Assembly: GCF_040008265.1 (NCBI RefSeq) | Contig: NZ_CP155620.1 | Coordinates: 372,001 to 436,000, forward strand | Reading direction: 5' to 3' | Source: Campylobacter sp. CCS1377 | Lineage (GTDB): Bacteria; Campylobacterota; Campylobacteria; Campylobacterales; Campylobacteraceae | DNA: 64,000 bases | Part shown: piece by piece, positions 35,809 to 44,617 of the stretch | Layout: every line of letters starts with the position of its first letter | Numbering within the stretch: position 1 is the stretch's first letter | Notes under the pieces: generated by a model | Told to the model about the DNA's origin: nothing | Database searches by the model: none | Seen by the model: the letters and a program-made list of their open reading frames with translations, nothing else | Program-made: the position numbers and the translations under genes

Positions 35809-36773
35809 AAAAATTTTCCCTATGGTGTGATTTTATAGAAAATAATTTTTTGGACAATGAATTTTTAGATTTAATTGCAAAAAATGCGATTAATGGTGCG
35901 ACTTCAAATCCTGCTATTTTTAAAAATGCTATTTTAACCTCGCCTATATATAAGGAAAAAATTACCAAATTAAGAGGCAAAAAAGCAAAAGAAATTTATG
36001 AAGAACTCGCAATTGCCGATATACAGAAAGCCGCCGATAAATTAGCTCCTTTGTTTTATCAAGGAAATGATGGTTTTATTAGCCTTGAGATCGATCCAAG
36101 ATTTCATGATAATACAAGTTTAAGTTTGGGCGAGGCAAAAAGGCTTTATACAAATATAGCCAAAGAAAATGTGATGATTAAAATTCCAGCTACCAAGGCT
36201 TCTTATGAAGTGATGTATGAATTGATGAAAAATGGAATTAGTGTCAATGCGACTTTGATTTTTGATTTTGAGCAAAGCAAGTCTTGTTTTGAAGCTTTAA
36301 GTGCTGGACTTAAAGAATTTAGAAAAAACAATCCAAGATCAAGAGAGCCAAAAGCGGTTATAAGTATCTTTGTAAGTCGTTTTGATAGGCTTTTAAATGA
36401 GAGAGTGGTAGATAAAAATACCATAGGAATTTTAACAGCTACAAAGGCTTATAAGTATATTGTTTCGCAAAACGAAGAAGGCATTAGAGCCTTGTTTGCA
36501 AGCACAGGCATAAAAGGTGATGATTTGGCAAAGGATTATTATATCAAAGAACTTCTTTATGAAAAGGCCATCAATACAGCACCACTAGATGCAATTAGAG
36601 CATTTTTGGACAAGGAATTGATTTTTAAAGAGCCATTAAAGGATGAGTGTATAGAGAAGAAATTAAATGCTAATATTGCACAAGATGAATTAATTAAAGC
36701 TTGTAAGACTTTGCTAGATGATGGTTTGGAGCAATTTTGCATAGCATTTGAAGATATTTTAAAAGCTTTATAA
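35805..36773 (+). CDS. tal: transaldolase
   Basis: A 322-residue transaldolase of the pentose phosphate path. The Schiff-base lysine is in VMIKIPATKAS, and NATLIFDFEQ and VSIFVSRFDRLLN-like motifs are present. NGATSNPAIFKNAI near the N-terminus matches the family. It overlaps serB by four bases. Campylobacter often lacks a full glycolytic path, so this branch helps supply sugar phosphates. Confidence 0.93.
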   Translation: MKKFSLWCDFIENNFLDNEFLDLIAKNAINGATSNPAIFKNAILTSPIYKEKITKLRGKKAKEIYEELAIADIQKAADKLAPLFYQGNDGFISLEIDPRFHDNTSLSLGEAKRLYTNIAKENVMIKIPATKASYEVMYELMKNGISVNATLIFDFEQSKSCFEALSAGLKEFRKNNPRSREPKAVISIFVSRFDRLLNERVVDKNTIGILTATKAYKYIVSQNEEGIRALFASTGIKGDDLAKDYYIKELLYEKAINTAPLDAIRAFLDKELIFKEPLKDECIEKKLNANIAQDELIKACKTLLDDGLEQFCIAFEDILKAL

Positions 36774-36778
36774 ATTAA

Positions 36779-36802
36779 GCTTAATCTCGCTCGAGATTAA
36801 GC
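36779..36802. terminator. 11-bp hairpin between tal and the GRDP-like gene
   Basis: GCTTAATCTCG-CT-CGAGATTAAGC between convergent genes. The stop of the minus-strand gene lies within the right arm. Flanks are only moderately T-rich. Confidence 0.6.
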
Positions 36803-37255
36803 ACTTGCATCTGCTAGAGTTGGTCTTTTAACTGAAAAAATATTAGATGGCGATCTTCTGCCGCAATTTGGACATCTGCCTACTGCTTTCCATAAATTTT
36901 CTTTTATATATTTTGATGGTTTTCCAAATCTTCTTTCATATAATAGACAAGTTTCATCCCAAGATTTATTGAGATTTTCTAGATCTTTTTTGCCACGCAT
37001 TCCAAAATAAGGAAAATGGTGCAAAAAGTAACCAAAGATATTTTCGCAATCTTGAGCATATTTTAATGTATCTAAGATATGATAATGCCAAAATTTATCA
37101 ACGTCTGTTGGTGGCACTATGGATGCTTCTTTGTTTTCAAGACATAGAAGAAGAAATTTTCTATATTCAACTTCAACGCATTTAGCATACTCTAAACTCC
37201 ATCCTAATCCTTCATTTTTGTCAATTATTTTTACTATGATTGGCTCCAAGTCCAA
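36797..37255 (-). CDS. small GRDP-like protein (152 aa), unknown function
   Basis: A 152-residue protein. VDKFWHYHILDTLKYAQDCENIFGYFLHHFPYFG resembles the core of the glycine-rich-domain-protein-like family (PF07173/DUF1399 type); I give this moderate trust. The C-terminus has a C-P-N-C half zinc ribbon (RCPNCGRRSPSNIFS). The only start is a TTG at 37255. A minus-strand TATAAT at 37266-37271 puts the transcript start within a few bases of it, with no ribosome site, so the mRNA may be leaderless or the true N-terminus may be lost. It sits with a broken XRE regulator in an accessory gap between tal and rplY. Confidence 0.6.
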   Translation of the reverse strand: MDLEPIIVKIIDKNEGLGWSLEYAKCVEVEYRKFLLLCLENKEASIVPPTDVDKFWHYHILDTLKYAQDCENIFGYFLHHFPYFGMRGKKDLENLNKSWDETCLLYERRFGKPSKYIKENLWKAVGRCPNCGRRSPSNIFSVKRPTLADASA

Positions 37256-37265
37256 TCTAATCCAA

Positions 37266-37271
37266 ATTATA
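37266..37271 (-). promoter_or_regulatory. -10 box of the GRDP-like gene
   Basis: Minus-strand TATAAT only about 11 bp from the TTG start, implying a very short or absent leader. Confidence 0.45.
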
Positions 37272-37370
37272 GTTTAATAATGCTTTGTGTTATAAATAAT
37301 TAATGAAAAATTATATAAAAACTAAACTTATAAATAAAGTGTTATAAGGCTTAGTTGCATGAAATAAAAA

Positions 37371-37585
37371 ATGTCAGAAAAACATCGTAAAATAGGGAAA
37401 ATATTGCAAGAATTAGAAAAGAAAAAGGAATTTCTCAGTTAGAATTATCTTTATTGCTGGGACATAAAAGTGTATCTATTGTCGCAAGCGCAGAAAGGCA
37501 TTATAGAGGAGCACATTTTAATTTAAATCACTTGTTTCAGATGGCTGAAATTTTTGAAATAGATATTTGTGATTTCTTTAAATAA
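37371..37585 (+). pseudogene. XRE-type HTH regulator, frameshifted
   Basis: From the ATG at 37371 the frame reads MSEKHRKIGK, then a missing base in the A-run (GGGAAAATATT) throws it off. The next frame continues IARIRKEKGISQLELSLLLGHKSVSIVASAERHYRGAHFNLNHLFQMAEIFEIDICDFFK to 37585 (written here in overlapping frames, split by the shift). This is a helix-turn-helix of the Cro/C1 type. The gene is short (about 71 residues) and has a single lesion. It may have controlled the adjacent GRDP-like gene, which lies divergently. Confidence 0.75.
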
Positions 37586-37613
37586 ATTTATACTCTACTA
37601 AGCCAAAATCAGC

Positions 37614-37619
37614 TATAAT
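37614..37619 (+). promoter_or_regulatory. rplY -10 box
   Basis: CAGCTATAATA gives TATAAT at 37614-37619, about 30 bp before the rplY ATG, followed by AGAAAGGA. Confidence 0.55.
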
Positions 37620-37649
37620 AAACCCTTATTTTTTCAGAAAGGACAAAAG

Positions 37650-38186
37650 ATGTTAGAAGGTATCGTTAGAGAGAGTATCGGTAGAAAAGCAGCTAAAGCT
37701 TTAAAAAGAGATGGTTATCTAATCGCAAACATCTATGGTAAAGGATTAGAAAACATCAATGCGGCTTTTAAAATAAATGATTTTATTAAAGAAGTTCGCA
37801 AAAAAACAAGCTTAATTTTTGATGTAAAAGTAGGTTCACAAACTTTAAGCGTTGTAGTTGTAGATTATCAAAAAGATCCTGTAACTGCAGAACTTAAGCA
37901 TGTGGATTTAAAAGTTGCACAAAAAGGCGTGATTTCTAAATACATGGTTCCAGTAAAAATCACAGGAACAGCAATAGGTCTTAAAAATAAAGGTGTTTTA
38001 ATCCAATCAAAAAGAAGACTAAAAGTAAAATGTGCGGCTGAAAATTTACCAGACTTTTTTGAGCTTGATGTAAGTAAGCTTGATGTGGGCGATGCTTTGC
38101 TTGTTAGAGATATAGTAGTTCCTGCGGGTGTTACTATGGTAGATGCGGATAGAGTTGCAGTTGTTGGCGTAGAAAAAGCTAGATGA
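37650..38186 (+). CDS. rplY: ribosomal protein bL25 (long CTC-type)
   Basis: A 178-residue bL25 with an N-terminal 5S-rRNA-binding domain (about 1-90: [22 protein letters not shown]) and a C-terminal CTC-like beta domain (about 95-175). It starts a long run rplY-pth-lptF/G-lysA found in C. jejuni as Cj0311-0314. The stop overlaps the pth ATG. Confidence 0.94.
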   Translation: MLEGIVRESIGRKAAKALKRDGYLIANIYGKGLENINAAFKINDFIKEVRKKTSLIFDVKVGSQTLSVVVVDYQKDPVTAELKHVDLKVAQKGVISKYMVPVKITGTAIGLKNKGVLIQSKRRLKVKCAAENLPDFFELDVSKLDVGDALLVRDIVVPAGVTMVDADRVAVVGVEKAR

Positions 38187-38728
38187 TTTTAGTCGTAGGG
38201 CTTGGCAATATAGGCAAAGAGTATGAAGATACTCGCCATAATGTGGGCTTTATGTTAATTGATTTGCTTTTAAAAGAGAGCAATTTTACAAATCTTAGTA
38301 ATTCTAAATTTAAAGGAGAACTTTTTAAAATAGGTTCTTCCTTACTTCTTCTTAAACCTAGTACTTATATGAATAATTCAGGACTTAGTGTCAAAGCCGT
38401 AAATGATTTTTATAAATGTGAAAGAATTATAGTTATACATGATGATATTGATATTAACTTAGGGGCTTTGCGTTTTAAGAAAGGCGGTTCAAGTGGTGGA
38501 CATAATGGACTTAAAAGCATTGATAGTTTATGTGGAAGCGATTATGAAAGAGTGCGCATAGGGGTAGGAAAAGGAGAAAATGTAATTTCTCATGTTTTAG
38601 GTAGATTTAAAACTGATGAAGAAGTAATTTTAAGCAAGGTTTTAGAGCAGTCCAAAAAAGCCTTACTTGAGCTTATTAGCAGCGGTGATTTAACTGCTGT
38701 ATCATCAAAATATAGCCTAAAGAGTTGA
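38183..38728 (+). CDS. pth: peptidyl-tRNA hydrolase
   Basis: A 181-residue Pth that frees tRNA from stalled peptidyl-t[24 protein letters not shown] holds the catalytic histidine, and [13 protein letters not shown] and [30 protein letters not shown] are the family signatures. It overlaps rplY by four bases. Confidence 0.96.
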   Translation: MILVVGLGNIGKEYEDTRHNVGFMLIDLLLKESNFTNLSNSKFKGELFKIGSSLLLLKPSTYMNNSGLSVKAVNDFYKCERIIVIHDDIDINLGALRFKKGGSSGGHNGLKSIDSLCGSDYERVRIGVGKGENVISHVLGRFKTDEEVILSKVLEQSKKALLELISSGDLTAVSSKYSLKS

Positions 38729-38730
38729 GT

Positions 38731-39789
38731 ATGAGTGTATTTTTTCGTTTTATCTCAGCTATTTATCTTAAGAGTTTTTTTATTATATTTTTTTCTTTGG
38801 TTTTATTTTTTGTTGGCGTAGATTTACTTTTGAATTTTAAAAATTTGCCAGATTCTGCTAATCTGGATATCTTATATGTTATTTTTTTATCTTTTTCTGC
38901 GATGAGCTATATTTTGCCCGTGTCTTTGGTTTTTGCTTTAATCATGTCTTTAATTTCCATGATACGCAGTAATGAATTAGTTAGTCTTTATGCTTTGGGT
39001 TTGAGCAAAAATCATGTGATTTTATATCCTTTTTTATGGGCTTTGTTTTTTTGTCTTGTTTATGTGGGTTTAAATTCCACGCCTTTTGCGTATGCTGAAA
39101 ATTATAAGGGAAATATTTTAAATAACGCAGTTTTAGCAAATCAAAGTGATAATATTTTTTTAAAATACAATGAACAATTTATTTATATTTCAAAGCTTGA
39201 TCCCTTGCAAAACAAAGTGATGGAGATGAAAATTTTTGATATTAAAGATTTAAAACTCACTCAAGTTTCTGAAATTTCAAGTGCTTTTTTTGATAGAGAC
39301 CATTGGGTTTTTGATAATATTAAAGAGATTTATTTGCCACAAGATTTTAATCTAAGCAAAGAAGGGTTGAAATTGGCGGAATATGATAAAATGCAAGCTT
39401 TATATGGTTTTAAACCAAGAATTATCGAAGGAGCTGCTAGCGTGAATTCAAATTCGATTATTGATGCCATTGAAGGAATTAGAATTTTTTCTCAACAAGG
39501 TATTAATACCAATGCTTTAAAAACTGAACTTTATATCCTTATTTTTGCTCCTTTTTTTGCTCCTTTTTTGATGCTAATAATGTATTATTTTTTTCCAGCA
39601 ATAGGGCGATTTTTTAATTTAGCTTTTATTGGTTTTGTGTTTCTAATTGTTACGCTTGTAGTATGGGGAGTTTTATTTTTATTTTTAAGACTTAGTGAAA
39701 ATGGTGTTTTGATACCAGAATTGGGTATTATTTTCCCAGTTTTATGCTTGTCTTTGGCGGCTTTGTTTTTATTTTTTAAACACAGATGA
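38731..39789 (+). CDS. LptF/LptG-family permease
   Basis: A 352-residue permease of the YjgP/YjgQ family (LptF/LptG), part of the lipopolysaccharide export ABC machine. Hydrophobic segments lie at about 10-33, 50-75, 95-115 and, after a periplasmic domain (about 115-250), 265-350 in three runs. The start is ATG at 38731; a TTG two codons earlier overlaps the pth stop and is also possible. I cannot say whether it is LptF or LptG. Confidence 0.82.
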   Translation: MSVFFRFISAIYLKSFFIIFFSLVLFFVGVDLLLNFKNLPDSANLDILYVIFLSFSAMSYILPVSLVFALIMSLISMIRSNELVSLYALGLSKNHVILYPFLWALFFCLVYVGLNSTPFAYAENYKGNILNNAVLANQSDNIFLKYNEQFIYISKLDPLQNKVMEMKIFDIKDLKLTQVSEISSAFFDRDHWVFDNIKEIYLPQDFNLSKEGLKLAEYDKMQALYGFKPRIIEGAASVNSNSIIDAIEGIRIFSQQGINTNALKTELYILIFAPFFAPFLMLIMYYFFPAIGRFFNLAFIGFVFLIVTLVVWGVLFLFLRLSENGVLIPELGIIFPVLCLSLAALFLFFKHR

Positions 39790-39805
39790 TAAAGGAAAAC
39801 TAAAT

Positions 39806-41011
39806 ATGGATTACGAAAGATTAAGAAAAGATTTTCAAACGCCTTTTTATATATATGATTTTGATGCTATTAAGCAAAAATTTCTTTCGTTAAAAGAGGC
39901 ATTTAAGGCAAGAAAATCACAAATTTTTTATGCTGTAAAAGCCAATTCAAATTTAAGTCTTTTACAAATGTTAGCAAGACTTGATAGCGGCTTTGACTGC
40001 GTCAGTATCGGGGAAGTAAAACGCGCTTTAAGGGCTGGAGCTAAAAATTATAAAATCATTTTTAGTGGAGTAGGCAAGACTAAAGAAGAGTTAAAACTTG
40101 CTTTAGAATATGATATTTTGTATATCAATCTTGAAAGTGAAGCTGAAATGATGCTTTTAGAAAGTGTAGCTAGAGAGCTTAATTTAAAAGCAAGAATCAG
40201 TATCCGCGTTAATCCAAATGTCGATGCAAAAACTCATCCTTACATTTCCACAGGACTTAATGAAAACAAATTTGGCGTAGAAATTGAAACTGCTAGAAAA
40301 ATGTATTTATATGCCAAAAATTCTTCTTTTTTGGAGCCAGTTGGCGTGCATTTTCATATTGGATCGCAGCTTTTAGATATTTCTCCTATTCATGAAGCTG
40401 CGGGCATTGTTGCAAAGCTAGTAAGAGAATTAAAAGCTCTAAAAATTGAGCTTAAATTTTTTGATATAGGCGGAGGTTTAGGCGTTGGTTATGAAGGAGA
40501 AAAAGAACCTGATTTATACGCTTATGCACAAGGAATTTTAGAAAATTTAAGCGGGCTTGATCTTACTATTGGAATGGAGCCAGGTCGTTTTTTGGTTGCA
40601 AAAAATGGAGAATTAGTTTGTAGCATTTTGTATGAGAAAAATAACAATCATAAAAGATTTATTGTTGTAGATGCTGCGATGAATGATTTAATTCGTCCGA
40701 GTTTATATGAGGCTTATCATGAAATTTTGTTGCCTTTTAGCGAAGGTGAAAAAAGTTTGTGCGATGTTGTAGGGGGAATTTGCGAAAGTGGTGACTTTTT
40801 TGCTAAAGATCGTCTTTTGCCTCAAAGTCAAAATGGAGATATAATGATTATTAAAAACGCAGGCGCTTATGGTTTTAGTATGAGTAGCAATTATAATACA
40901 AGAAATCGTGCATGCGAACTTGCAGTTGAAGATAGCGAGATTAGACTTATTCGTCAAAGAGAGAGTTTTGAAGATCAAATTGCTTTGGAAGTTAAATTTT
41001 TAAAGGCTTGA
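39806..41011 (+). CDS. lysA: diaminopimelate decarboxylase
   Basis: A 401-residue PLP enzyme, last step of lysine synthesis. The PLP lysine is in FYAVKANSNLSLL, and HFHIGSQLLDIS, DIGGGLGVGYEG, GMEPGRFLVA and GGICESGDFFAKDR-type motifs are all present. The C-terminal part has AGAYGFSMSSNYNTRNR. The start ATG follows AAAGGAAAAC. Confidence 0.95.
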   Translation: MDYERLRKDFQTPFYIYDFDAIKQKFLSLKEAFKARKSQIFYAVKANSNLSLLQMLARLDSGFDCVSIGEVKRALRAGAKNYKIIFSGVGKTKEELKLALEYDILYINLESEAEMMLLESVARELNLKARISIRVNPNVDAKTHPYISTGLNENKFGVEIETARKMYLYAKNSSFLEPVGVHFHIGSQLLDISPIHEAAGIVAKLVRELKALKIELKFFDIGGGLGVGYEGEKEPDLYAYAQGILENLSGLDLTIGMEPGRFLVAKNGELVCSILYEKNNNHKRFIVVDAAMNDLIRPSLYEAYHEILLPFSEGEKSLCDVVGGICESGDFFAKDRLLPQSQNGDIMIIKNAGAYGFSMSSNYNTRNRACELAVEDSEIRLIRQRESFEDQIALEVKFLKA

Positions 41012-41012
41012 A

Positions 41013-41780
41013 ATGTTTTTTTTAGATGTGCAAGGGACTTTGATTTCTGATGCTGATAAATCTTTGATTTGTGGAGCGAAAGATTTAATTGATTTTTTAA
41101 ATGAGCGAAATTTGCCTTATGTTATCATTACAAACAATACAAAAAAACTTAATTTTTTAGAAAATTTAAGACAAAAAGGCTTAGCTATTAAAGAAAATGC
41201 TTATATTGATCCTTTTTGTGTTCTGCAAGATTATTTAAAACCTTGTAAAATTGCTGCTTTTGGAGCAGGTGAGTTTTTACAAAGCGTAGAAAAACTTGGT
41301 TTTGAGCTTGATTTTAAAAACCCACAAGCCGTGCTTGTAGCGAGTTACGATAATTTTAAATTTAAAGATTTTGCCAGCATGATAGAGTTTGCAAAAGATG
41401 GGCTGAAAATGATTGCTATGCATGAAACTAGCATTTATAAAAAGGACAATAGGCTTTATCCAGGCGTTGGAAGTATTATGGCTATGCTTAAAAATGCTAT
41501 AAATTTTGATTATGAAGTTATAGGGAAGCCAAGTTTTGCTTTTTATAATGAGGCTTTAAAGCTTTTAAAAATGCAAAATGAGGGAGCCGAATTTAAAGAT
41601 ATTAAAATCATTAGCGATGATTTTAAGGGAGATTTGTTAAAAGCTAAAGAACTTAAAATGAAAACTTTGCTTGTTTTAAGTGGTAAAATTAGCGATACCA
41701 AAGGACTTGATACAAGTTTGCTTGATGGGATTTATCCTAGTGTTTTAGAAATTACAAAGGAGCTAAAATGCCAAATTTAG
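41013..41780 (+). CDS. HAD-superfamily protein with altered motif I (DVQGT)
   Basis: A 255-residue NagD-like HAD protein. Motif I reads FFLDVQGTLIS: the first aspartate is there but the second, the usual acid/base in DxDGT, is glutamine. VITNNTKKL (motif II) and PGVGSIMAML / IGKPSFAFYNEAL / IISDDFKGDLLKAKEL (cap and motifs III/IV) remain. It may be a slow phosphatase or a binding protein; C. jejuni has a homologue in the same place (Cj0315). It overlaps pheA by 13 bases. Confidence 0.8.
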   Translation: MFFLDVQGTLISDADKSLICGAKDLIDFLNERNLPYVIITNNTKKLNFLENLRQKGLAIKENAYIDPFCVLQDYLKPCKIAAFGAGEFLQSVEKLGFELDFKNPQAVLVASYDNFKFKDFASMIEFAKDGLKMIAMHETSIYKKDNRLYPGVGSIMAMLKNAINFDYEVIGKPSFAFYNEALKLLKMQNEGAEFKDIKIISDDFKGDLLKAKELKMKTLLVLSGKISDTKGLDTSLLDGIYPSVLEITKELKCQI

Positions 41781-42841
41781 AGGAATTTAGAGCAAAAATT
41801 GATGTAGTGGATGACCAAATTTTAGTTTTGTTAAATGAGAGAATGAATTATGTTAAAACCATAGGAGAAATTAAGCAAAATTCGGGTGGAACCATTTATC
41901 GTCCAGAAAGAGAAAGAGCGATTATCAATCGTTTAAAGAATACTAATTTTGGACTTTTGGATCAAAACGCTATTGAAGCTATTTATCAAGAAATTTTTGC
42001 TGTATCAAGAAATTTAGAAATGCCTCAAAGTGTGGCGTATTTTGGACCTGAAGGAACTTATACTCATCAAGCTGCAAGAAGTCGTTTTGGGGCTATGAGT
42101 CGTTATATCCCTTTAGCAACCATTGAAGATGTGTTTAAAGAATTAATACATAAAGAGGCAAAATACGGTGTTGTGCCTATAGAAAATAACACTGAAGGTG
42201 CAGTAGGCGTTACGCTTGATTGTTTAGGAAAATATCAAGAACTTAAAATTTTTGGCGAAATTTATATGGATATTCATCATTCTTTTGTGAGTTTAAATGA
42301 AAATTTAAAAGATATACAAAGGATTTATTCTCATCCGCAAGGTTACAATCAATGCCGTAAATTTTTAGAAAGCCATGGTTTAAATTTAGTCGAATTTGTA
42401 CCTTCAAAATCTACAGCTAATGCTGCTTATTTAGCTTCGCAAGATAGATATTCAGCAGCGATTTGTTCCAAAATAGCAGCCAAGCTTTATAATGTGCCAA
42501 TTTTATTTGATACTATAGAAGATAATTTAGCAAATCGCACGAGATTTTTGATTTTAAGTGATATTAAAAACCCTAAAATGGATAATTGTAAAACTTCCAT
42601 TCTGGCACATACGGCACATAAACCAGGAGGGCTTAGTGATTTATTGTATGAATTTAAAAGAGAAAATATCAATCTTACTAAGCTTGAATCGCGTCCTGTT
42701 AAAGCTAAGGAATTTTTACATAGCTTTTATATAGATTTTGAAGGACACATTGATGATGAAAATGTCCAAAGGGCTTTGAAGCAAGCTGATGAAATTGTTT
42801 GGTTGGGATCGTATCTATCGGGAGAAAAAAATGAAATTTAA
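41768..42841 (+). CDS. pheA: chorismate mutase / prephenate dehydratase
   Basis: A 357-residue bifunctional enzyme for phenylalanine. The chorismate mutase domain (about 1-85) has LEEFRAKIDVVDDQILVLLNERM and YRPERERAI. The dehydratase domain (about 90-275) has YFGPEGTYTHQAARSRFG and VVPIENNTEGAVG. The C-terminal ACT domain has the ESRP-type LTKLESRPVKAKEFL for feedback by phenylalanine. Confidence 0.95.
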   Translation: MPNLEEFRAKIDVVDDQILVLLNERMNYVKTIGEIKQNSGGTIYRPERERAIINRLKNTNFGLLDQNAIEAIYQEIFAVSRNLEMPQSVAYFGPEGTYTHQAARSRFGAMSRYIPLATIEDVFKELIHKEAKYGVVPIENNTEGAVGVTLDCLGKYQELKIFGEIYMDIHHSFVSLNENLKDIQRIYSHPQGYNQCRKFLESHGLNLVEFVPSKSTANAAYLASQDRYSAAICSKIAAKLYNVPILFDTIEDNLANRTRFLILSDIKNPKMDNCKTSILAHTAHKPGGLSDLLYEFKRENINLTKLESRPVKAKEFLHSFYIDFEGHIDDENVQRALKQADEIVWLGSYLSGEKNEI

Positions 42842-43931
42842 TGAATTTTTAGATAATTTAAGCACTTATGAACCAGGCAAAGATATAGAAGTAGTTGCTA
42901 AGGAATATGGCGTAAAAGAAATTATCAAACTAGCAAGCAATGAAAATCCTTTTGGTGTTCCATCAAAAGCTATAAAAGCCTTAGAAGAAAATGTTTTTAA
43001 AGCTAATCTTTATCCTGATGATAGTATGGTAGAACTTAAAAGCAAATTAGCACAAAAATACAGCGTTTTAAATGAAAATATCATCATCGGTGCGGGTAGC
43101 GATCAAGTTATAGAATTTGCAATCCATTCTAAGCTAAATTCTAAAAATGCTTTTTTGCAAGCCGGAGTGACTTTTGCGATGTATGAAATTTATGCTAAAC
43201 AATGCGGTTCAAAATGCTATAAAACGCAAAGTATAACACATGATTTAGACGAGTTTAAAGCACTCTATGAAAGTCATAGAGATGAAATTAAAATTATTTT
43301 TTTATGTCTGCCAAATAATCCTTTGGGCGAGTGTTTAGATAAGGATTTAGTGCTTGAATTTATAAGGGGTGTTGATAAGGATTGTTTAATTATAATTGAC
43401 GCAGCTTATAATGAATTTGCATCTTTTAAAGATAGCAAAAAGCACTTAGAGCCAAAAGACTTGATAAAGAGTTATGAAAATGTGCTTTATTTGGGGACTT
43501 TTTCTAAGCTTTATGGGCTTGGTGGGTTACGCATTGGTTATGGTATAGCAAGCAAAGAAATTATTAGTGCATTTTACAAACTTCGTGCACCTTTTAATGT
43601 GAGTAATTTAGCTCTAAAAGCAGCAGTTGCAGCGTTAGATGATGACGAATTTAGTAAAAAAACCTTAGAAAATAATTTTTCTCAAATGGAGCTTTTTAAG
43701 GATTTTGCTAAAAAATATGATATTAAATTTATTGAAAGTTATACCAATTTTATTACTTATTTTTTTGATGAGAAAAATAGCAGTGTTTTGTGTGAAGAAT
43801 TGCTTAAGAAAGGCATTATTGTAAGAAATTTAAAAAGCTATGGTTTAAATGCGATGAGAATTACTATTGGGACACCTTATCAAAATGAAAGATTTTTTGT
43901 GGAGTTTGGTGGAATCTACAGCATGGTTTAA
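42831..43931 (+). CDS. hisC: histidinol-phosphate aminotransferase
   Basis: A 366-residue class I/II PLP aminotransferase. IKLASNENPFGVPSKAI, LPNNPLGECL, DAAYNEFA and the PLP-lysine motif YLGTFSKLYGLGGLRIGY are seen. I choose the ATG at 42831 (MKFNEFLDNLS), with GGAGAAAAAA before it; an earlier in-frame ATG lies well inside pheA. The family may also take aromatic amino acids. It overlaps the end of pheA by 11 bases. Confidence 0.92.
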   Translation: MKFNEFLDNLSTYEPGKDIEVVAKEYGVKEIIKLASNENPFGVPSKAIKALEENVFKANLYPDDSMVELKSKLAQKYSVLNENIIIGAGSDQVIEFAIHSKLNSKNAFLQAGVTFAMYEIYAKQCGSKCYKTQSITHDLDEFKALYESHRDEIKIIFLCLPNNPLGECLDKDLVLEFIRGVDKDCLIIIDAAYNEFASFKDSKKHLEPKDLIKSYENVLYLGTFSKLYGLGGLRIGYGIASKEIISAFYKLRAPFNVSNLALKAAVAALDDDEFSKKTLENNFSQMELFKDFAKKYDIKFIESYTNFITYFFDEKNSSVLCEELLKKGIIVRNLKSYGLNAMRITIGTPYQNERFFVEFGGIYSMV

Positions 43932-43943
43932 AATAAAATTTAA

Positions 43944-44456
43944 TGTTTTTAAAAAGATTTTTAGCTTGTTTTATCGTATTTTTAAGCTTAAGTTCTTTTG
44001 CTAAAGACATAGAAGAAAAAGAACTTAAAAAACGCCTAGAGAGCTTACGGATTTGGATTTAAAAGAAATAAAAAAATAGCTAAAATAACAATGAATTTTC
44101 AAAAAAACGATGAGCTTTTAATCTATAATCTTTTTGAAATAAGTCAAAGCACCTTTTTTCAAAAACGCTTTGATGAACTTTTAGAACAAAATAATTTTAC
44201 AAACGCATATAGCAGTGTTAAAATCATTGATGATTATTTTTGTCCGCCTAATACTATTTGCGATATATCACCTATGCTTGCGAGATATTGGCTTTTTATG
44301 AAAGGGCAATATTGTATTAAAATTTATAGCCCTTATGTTTTAAATGAAAATCAAATTAAAACTTTGATAAAAACAGAACTTTTGGAGTGGTTTGGTGATG
44401 AAAATACTACCGAGCTTAAGTCTGTTGAATTTAAATTCGAAAAATTAAATTTTTAG
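43944..44456 (+). pseudogene. secreted-protein gene with three frameshifts
   Basis: The ATG at 43944 starts MFLKRFLACFIV and breaks at a T-run near 43983. The next frame completes the signal peptide (LSLSSFA) and gives KDIEEKELKKRLE, then breaks near 44043. A third frame gives LTDLDLKEIKK to 44075. The last frame is open from there to 44456 (MNFQKNDELLIYNLFE onward, ending ELKSVEFKFEKLNF). Each step equals loss of one base. The original would be about 170 residues, periplasmic, with a CPPNTIC pair of cysteines. The family is unknown. Confidence 0.7.
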
Positions 44457-44617
44457 TATTTTAAATCATTTTTGTATTTGGTTTTGAAAACGAACAAAGA
44501 CAATATAAGCTTAAGATAAATTTCAAATGTATCAAAGTTATACAAAGTTACATAATTTTTATGTAAAAATTATTAAAAATTATGTTAAAATTGAGCAAAC
44601 TATAGGGATGAGGATTA

